This document shows, piece by piece, positions 59,718 to 64,000 of a stretch of DNA of 64,000 bases (positions are counted from its first letter, which is position 1; every line of letters begins with the position of its first letter). The notes under the pieces were generated by a model, which worked only from the letters and a program-made list of their open reading frames with translations, searched no databases and was not told the origin of the DNA. Source of the DNA: Nitratireductor mangrovi. GTDB taxonomy: Bacteria > Pseudomonadota > Alphaproteobacteria > Rhizobiales > Rhizobiaceae. Both the position numbers and the translations under genes were made by a program. Where the stretch lies: positions 3,952,001 through 4,016,000 of the forward strand of contig NZ_CP042301.2 of NCBI RefSeq assembly GCF_007922615.2. Reading direction: 5' to 3'.

Positions 59718-62066
59718 TCAATTCTCGTAAAGCCTCTGCTGCATGGTCCTGTAAGCGCCGCGTATCGTGCCGAGATCGCCGAGCTTCGCTTTGCCCTCGC
59801 CGACGCTGCCATAACGCGCAGTGAGGTAATGGCCGAGTTTCTGGGTTCCCAGTTCGCCTTCGCCGTTGGCAGCATAGGCCTGCAGGATGCTCGCTATCAG
59901 CTCGCGCATCTCGCCCTCGAAATCGGACATGCCGGAAGCCCTGACATGGTTGGCCCGGTCGACGCGGCTCTTAGGTGGATGGATAAAGAGGATGTAGGAC
60001 AGCACGTCGAAGAGGTCGCTGTCCGGCGCGTCGATGAGCCGGCGCATGTCGTCTAGCCGGTCTTGATCGTAGCCGCGATCGAGAAGCTGCTGCAGGAAGT
60101 GCTCGCGATTGTCCGGGTCGCTCCAGACCTTGCGGAGCGCATCCTCGTCAGGGATCATCGCCGACAGGTCACCGAACAGCCGCTCCAGGAATTGCGCGGC
60201 CGAAATCGGCCTGCCGTCCGGGCTCCAGTAGGTCGTGGTGGCTACGTACTGGATCGCGCGAACCTTGCCGTCGGAAAGCTGCACCTTGATCTTCTCGCGA
60301 GGCGGCTGGTCATCGCCTCCATCTTCGCCGCCGCCTTCCGGCTCGCCGTCGGCGCCCTCGCCGGTCGGTTTCGGCAATCGTGGATCGCCGGGCGGTTCCG
60401 GCTCCAGCGGCTCGCCATCCCATTCGGGATCGTTGAAATTCTCGTGCGCCTTCACGAAATCCCAGATGGTGAAGAAGTCCTTGCCCTCATAGGTTCGCGT
60501 CCCGCGCCCGATGATCTGCTTGAATTCAATCATCGAACGGATCGGCCGCATCAGGACGATGTGGCGCACGTTGCGCGCGTCAACGCCGGTCGAAAGCTTC
60601 TGTGACGTGGTCAGCATTGTCGGGATTGTCTTGTCGTTGTCCTGGAAGTCGCGAAGGTGCTGTTCGCCAACGGCACCGTCATTGGCGGTGACGCGGTGGC
60701 AATAGTTCGGATTTGTGCTGGTCTTCACCTGGTTGATCAGATCGCGCACGAGTGCCGCGTGGTCCTGCGTGGCACAGAAGACCAGCGTCTTCTGCCGCTG
60801 GTCGGTCTGGTTCATGAATTCCCTGACGCGGCTTAGCTCGCGTTCGCGGATCACGATGCGCGTGTTGAAGTCGCGCTCGCCGAAACTCTCGCCGTCTTGA
60901 ACCGTGCCGGCGATAAGCTGGTCGCTGCCATCATAGACGTATTCGTCGATCGTGCTCGCCATCTGGCGAACCTTGAACGGCGTCAGGAAGCCGTCCTCGA
61001 TGCCGTCGCGCAGCGCATAGGTGTAAACCGGCTCGCCGAAATAGGCGTAGGTATCGGCGTTGTGCTTGCGCTTCGGCGTTGCCGTCAGGCCAAGCTGCGC
61101 GGCCGGTTCGAAATACTCCAGCAACGCACGCCACTCGCTCTCGTCGTTGGCGCCGCCGCGATGGCATTCATCGATGATGATGAAGTCGAAGAAGTCGGCC
61201 GGATATTGCGTGAAGACCGGTTCGCTCTCGCCGGTCATGCCCCGCTCGACCATGAAAGTCTGGAAGATCGTGAAGAAGATGCTGGCATTCTTCGGCACCC
61301 GGCCGCCGTTCTTGCGGATCGTGTCGGGGTCGATCCGCGTCACTGCATCGCTCGGGAAAGCCGAGAACGAATTGTAGGCCTGGTCGGCGAGAATATTGCG
61401 GTCCGCGAGGAACAGGATGCGGGGGCGGCGCACCGGCTCGCCTGTCAGGTTCCACTTTGCATGGAACAGCTTCCACGCGATCTGGAAGGCGATCGATGTT
61501 TTTCCGGTGCCGGTGGCGAGCGTCAGCAGGATGCGTCGGTCGCCCTTGGCGATGGCCTCAAGTGCTGCGGTAATCGCCTTGTGCTGGTAGTAACGCAGTT
61601 CCCACTTGCCGCCGTCGGTCTCGAAATCGACCGCGCCGAAGCGCTCGCGCCAGTTATTGTGATCGGCGAAGGTTCGCGCCCAAAGCTCGTCGGGCGTCGG
61701 GAAGGGAAGCGTAAGGTCGCCTTCCGCGCCGCTCGCCATGTCGATGGCGTACCAGGTAAGCCCGTTGGATGCGTAGGCGAAGCGCGCGCCGAGCCGCCCG
61801 GCGTAGTCCTTGGCCTGGCCGACGCCGTTGCGATGGCTGATGCCGGCGCGCTTTGCTTCCAGCACCGCCAGCTTGTGCCCCTTGTGCATGAGCACGTAAT
61901 CGCAGGACAGCGCCTTACCGCGCGTTCCCCCCGACTGGATGCGGCCCGGACAGATCAGCTCCTCGCGGATTCGCGAACCGTCAATCTTGCCCCATCCGGC
62001 CGCCTGCAGCACCGGCAGGATGCGGTTTGTACGGGTCTCGGCTTCGGTCTCGTCGTAGATGCTCAC
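59718..62066 (-). CDS. hsdR: Type I restriction enzyme R subunit (EcoEI-like)
   Basis: A translocase-nuclease of 782 residues. The N-terminal nuclease core has CDYVLMHKGHKLAVLEAKRA, with D56 and E70-x-K72. Helicase motif I is LATGTGKT (183-190), motif II IIIDECHRGG with DECH at 299-302, and motif VI FKQIIGRGTRTYEG. The acidic Pro/Gly-rich linker near residue 600 leads to the EcoEI-type C-terminal domain. GTG 62066 overlaps the previous stop (GTGA). The methylase and specificity genes are not in the window and should lie to the right if the system is complete. Confidence 0.93.
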   Translation of the reverse strand: MSIYDETEAETRTNRILPVLQAAGWGKIDGSRIREELICPGRIQSGGTRGKALSCDYVLMHKGHKLAVLEAKRAGISHRNGVGQAKDYAGRLGARFAYASNGLTWYAIDMASGAEGDLTLPFPTPDELWARTFADHNNWRERFGAVDFETDGGKWELRYYQHKAITAALEAIAKGDRRILLTLATGTGKTSIAFQIAWKLFHAKWNLTGEPVRRPRILFLADRNILADQAYNSFSAFPSDAVTRIDPDTIRKNGGRVPKNASIFFTIFQTFMVERGMTGESEPVFTQYPADFFDFIIIDECHRGGANDESEWRALLEYFEPAAQLGLTATPKRKHNADTYAYFGEPVYTYALRDGIEDGFLTPFKVRQMASTIDEYVYDGSDQLIAGTVQDGESFGERDFNTRIVIRERELSRVREFMNQTDQRQKTLVFCATQDHAALVRDLINQVKTSTNPNYCHRVTANDGAVGEQHLRDFQDNDKTIPTMLTTSQKLSTGVDARNVRHIVLMRPIRSMIEFKQIIGRGTRTYEGKDFFTIWDFVKAHENFNDPEWDGEPLEPEPPGDPRLPKPTGEGADGEPEGGGEDGGDDQPPREKIKVQLSDGKVRAIQYVATTTYWSPDGRPISAAQFLERLFGDLSAMIPDEDALRKVWSDPDNREHFLQQLLDRGYDQDRLDDMRRLIDAPDSDLFDVLSYILFIHPPKSRVDRANHVRASGMSDFEGEMRELIASILQAYAANGEGELGTQKLGHYLTARYGSVGEGKAKLGDLGTIRGAYRTMQQRLYEN

Positions 62067-62788
62067 GGCCTTCCGGCTCCCGCGCTGGACATGCGGCCTA
62101 GGAACTGCTGCCAGAGACCATACGCGATAGCCTCTTCCTGTTTTGCCAATCTGAAATCGCGAAGATGCGAGAGCGGATACCAGAGCCCGTTTGCTTCCTT
62201 GTAGAGAAACCGATCGTAGACGTTGCCGGTGTGCGAGATGCGCCACGGCTCGTAGACTTCCGAAAGGATCGTGAAGGCATGGTTCAGGCTCCCGGCCGGC
62301 TTGTCGGAAACACAGGCAGGCAGTTCGAACTGCGAAGATTGCAGCCCCTTCGCCTTGCCGCCCTTGACGATCAACCAGAGCCCGCCCGTCGACGTGAGCA
62401 GATCGCGTGATTGTTTTTCCGTCGCAGGTCCGATCGTCAGTTCGAAGAAGTGCAACGGCCCGCCGCTCCAGTTCTCGATCCCCGCCGACGCCACTTCCTT
62501 CCGCCAATCATTCCACCGCAGCAGGCACTTTCGCTGGTCGTCGGACACGCCTTCGAAGTCCTTTGTTGCGAGATGGGCCCGCAGCTTCGTGCCGCGTTTC
62601 AGTATATTGATAAAGGCGACCGACCTCATGGCGTGAACCAGCCGCGGGTCTGTGATCGCGGAAACCGGCACGACCAGTTCGGCGATCTGACCGTCGCGAA
62701 CCGGGATCGTTCCCCCGAACTCAAGCTCCCAGGTTCCGTCGACCAGTCGGATCGGCAGTCGCAGTTTCTTCTCGATGGGAGGAGGCAC
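62063..62788 (-). CDS. Unknown protein translationally coupled to hsdR
   Basis: A protein of 241 residues that I do not recognise. It starts at GTG 62788 behind GGGAGA. It has no membrane segment. The C-terminal half is rich in aromatic residues (GNVYDRFLYKEANGLWYPLS). Its last codon overlaps the hsdR start (GTGA), so the two are produced together. It could be a specificity modifier, an anti-phage effector or a nuclease partner. No motif decides among these. Confidence 0.7.
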   Translation of the reverse strand: MPPPIEKKLRLPIRLVDGTWELEFGGTIPVRDGQIAELVVPVSAITDPRLVHAMRSVAFINILKRGTKLRAHLATKDFEGVSDDQRKCLLRWNDWRKEVASAGIENWSGGPLHFFELTIGPATEKQSRDLLTSTGGLWLIVKGGKAKGLQSSQFELPACVSDKPAGSLNHAFTILSEVYEPWRISHTGNVYDRFLYKEANGLWYPLSHLRDFRLAKQEEAIAYGLWQQFLGRMSSAGAGRP

Positions 62789-62855
62789 CCCGCGTCTCCC
62801 TCTAGAGCCATGTTTCCGAGTCCGCTCAGCCCGTGGACTCGACTAGCCGCAACTC

Positions 62856-63704
62856 TTACGTTTGCTCGATCACTTTCAACAACTCTGATTTCATTTTGTA
62901 AACGTCTCGGACGACACCGCAAACGCTACGTGCTTCGGCAGGGGTCGCTGCATAGTTGTTCGCGTGCGCGACGTTGTCGCGTAGCGCGCGGATTTTCTTG
63001 AACGATTTTTCGACGCTGGTCCGGCTACGGTCCAGCAGCCCCGACTTGCCCACGATACATGCCTTGTCGTGGATTTGTGTAAAGGCGATTTCGCTGAGGA
63101 ATATGTCTCGTTGCTGGGCCTTCTCGATTTCCTCCAGGAGTCCAATGCGTCGTTCCTCGCTGAGCAAGGCCATCCAGTCGCCGCAGTTAGGATACCGCCC
63201 TGAGATCGCCAGGGACATTGCCATTTCAAGGCTGGTGATCAATGCGAAAATCGCAGCGCGCGCCGGCAATTGTTGAATGTCGGAAAGACTGACCAGTCCA
63301 GCGATCTGCCGACCGGAAACGACGAGGTTGGTCGGATGCGAGTCGGCCTGGACGACAAAGTCCACAATACTTGCGTCCGCGCCGATGAGCATGTCTTCGG
63401 ACAGCCCCTCGAAATCGTCCGCCACTCTCGTGTCCGGCGGGACGACTGTGAACCACCGTTCTGCATTGTAGAGGCCGAGTATCTGCTCCTCGGCGTCGGC
63501 AACTGGGAAATAACTGAACTGTTTGGCGTTGCGCCGCTTGATCTGGGCGGCTGTTTCATCGAGCGAGCATGTGTCGAAGGCGTCCCGTCGCACCATGATC
63601 AGGTCGACCGTAAGATTGCCCTGGACGCGGCGAAGCGCCTCCAGACTGCCATCGTGGTTGCTCGCCCAGTCTGTCGCTAGGTCGGTCGGTCCGCGAAAAG
63701 GCAT
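62856..63704 (-). CDS. CBS-pair protein fused to a HEPN-like RNase domain
   Basis: A protein of 282 residues. Residues 30-85 (VDLIMVRRDAFDTCSLDETA, then FPVADAEEQILGLYN) and 98-155 (SEDMLIGADASIVDFVVQAD, then GRQIAGLVSLSDIQQLP) form two CBS motifs, a nucleotide-sensing pair. The C-terminal helical part ends with FKKIRALRDNVAHANN, holding R242-x4-H247, the Rx4-6H motif of HEPN ribonucleases. It sits between a zinc-ribbon gene and the hsdR operon. ATG 63704 is used, since the frame continues upstream without similarity. The domain calls are by eye. Confidence 0.68.
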   Translation of the reverse strand: MPFRGPTDLATDWASNHDGSLEALRRVQGNLTVDLIMVRRDAFDTCSLDETAAQIKRRNAKQFSYFPVADAEEQILGLYNAERWFTVVPPDTRVADDFEGLSEDMLIGADASIVDFVVQADSHPTNLVVSGRQIAGLVSLSDIQQLPARAAIFALITSLEMAMSLAISGRYPNCGDWMALLSEERRIGLLEEIEKAQQRDIFLSEIAFTQIHDKACIVGKSGLLDRSRTSVEKSFKKIRALRDNVAHANNYAATPAEARSVCGVVRDVYKMKSELLKVIEQT

Positions 63705-63744
63705 CAACTCGCCTTGCTTGTTCCTGCACCGCTCACAACAGCCC

Positions 63745-63975
63745 CTAGATCTCCAGCCCGGGCGCGCCACCCTGGCATTTGGGGCATTTGCGTAGGTGGA
63801 AGTCGGAGCCGTTCGCCCCGTAGCGGTGGCCGCAGATCGCGCCGCCGGGCTCGCGCCGCGCGCAGACCAGCACCCAGACATATTGCAGGTGGTCGGTGCC
63901 CGGCCGGTCCGTCCGCGCGATCAGTATCTGGTCGTTCGGATTGATGTCGCCGGGCTTGCGCTTTGAAGTGGTCAT
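63745..63975 (-). CDS. Small zinc-ribbon protein of the restriction locus
   Basis: A protein of 76 residues. VWVLVCARREPGGAICGHRY and LRKCPKCQGGAPGLEI carry four cysteines that could bind one zinc. I recall the ending GANGSD...KCPxCQGG from small proteins in type I restriction loci of Alphaproteobacteria. It lies 40 bases before the CBS-HEPN gene on the same strand and near the right edge of the window. The exact role is unknown. Confidence 0.65.
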   Translation of the reverse strand: MTTSKRKPGDINPNDQILIARTDRPGTDHLQYVWVLVCARREPGGAICGHRYGANGSDFHLRKCPKCQGGAPGLEI

Positions 63976-64000
63976 GATGATCGGCCCCCCCGGTTGGGAC

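Overview
The window reads as chromosomal DNA of a GC-rich alphaproteobacterium of the order Rhizobiales, most like the Mesorhizobium/Phyllobacteriaceae group. The pointers are gene order and gene type: a siroheme synthase, DUF2849, sulfite reductase, APS reductase, DUF934 sulfur operon; rph divergent from hrcA; the TIGR02300, aroA, cmk, rpsA neighbourhood; a class II EPSP synthase; a full urease operon; and short palindromic intergenic repeats of the kind common in rhizobia. This placement is an inference from gene content, since no database search was possible.

Layout. 1-9.9 kb: end of an alpha/beta hydrolase, a host-attachment family protein, the assimilatory sulfate reduction operon (cysG to DUF934), a DUF2214 membrane protein behind two palindromic operator-like sites, a GMC oxidoreductase, a CysZ-like membrane protein and adenosine kinase. 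10-15 kb: a TRIC channel, then grpE and hrcA, which are separated by about 2.5 kb of AT-richer DNA holding three small orphan genes and a methyltransferase. 15-20 kb: rph, a VOC protein, then a tightly overlapping housekeeping run (rdgB, hemW, rsmI, yraN). 20-32 kb: a Tat-exported cyclase-family protein, a cytochrome P450, gyrB, a secreted caspase-TPR protein, a GNAT, a methyltransferase, a metallo-beta-lactamase fold protein and an aldehyde dehydrogenase.

32-43 kb: a urease operon on the minus strand (ureD-A-J-B-C-E-F-G) with many interleaved accessory genes: DUF1272, DUF6980, a frameshifted HExxH protein, an unknown six-helix membrane protein, a glutathione S-transferase, YrhK and DUF3995. 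Most are packed with 4-base overlaps or tiny gaps. 43-49 kb: an acyl carrier protein with its own ketosynthase, a GST, a DUF900 hydrolase, and a DUF2855 protein divergent from a TetR regulator. 49-57 kb: rpsA, cmk, a candidate toxin/immunity pair inserted between cmk and the aroA group, a degenerate SDR, a PaiB-type protein, aroA, a TIGR02300 protein and tRNA-Ala(GGC).

57-64 kb: a membrane adenylate cyclase with a periplasmic CxxCH haem-binding motif, a truncated MscS channel tail, a short AT-rich stretch with inverted and direct repeats that looks like an integration boundary, and then a type I restriction locus (hsdR, an unknown gene, a CBS-HEPN protein and a small zinc-ribbon protein) running off the right edge. 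The most promising candidates for undescribed biology are the CBS-HEPN protein inside the restriction operon and the toxin/immunity pair at 51.9-53.8 kb.
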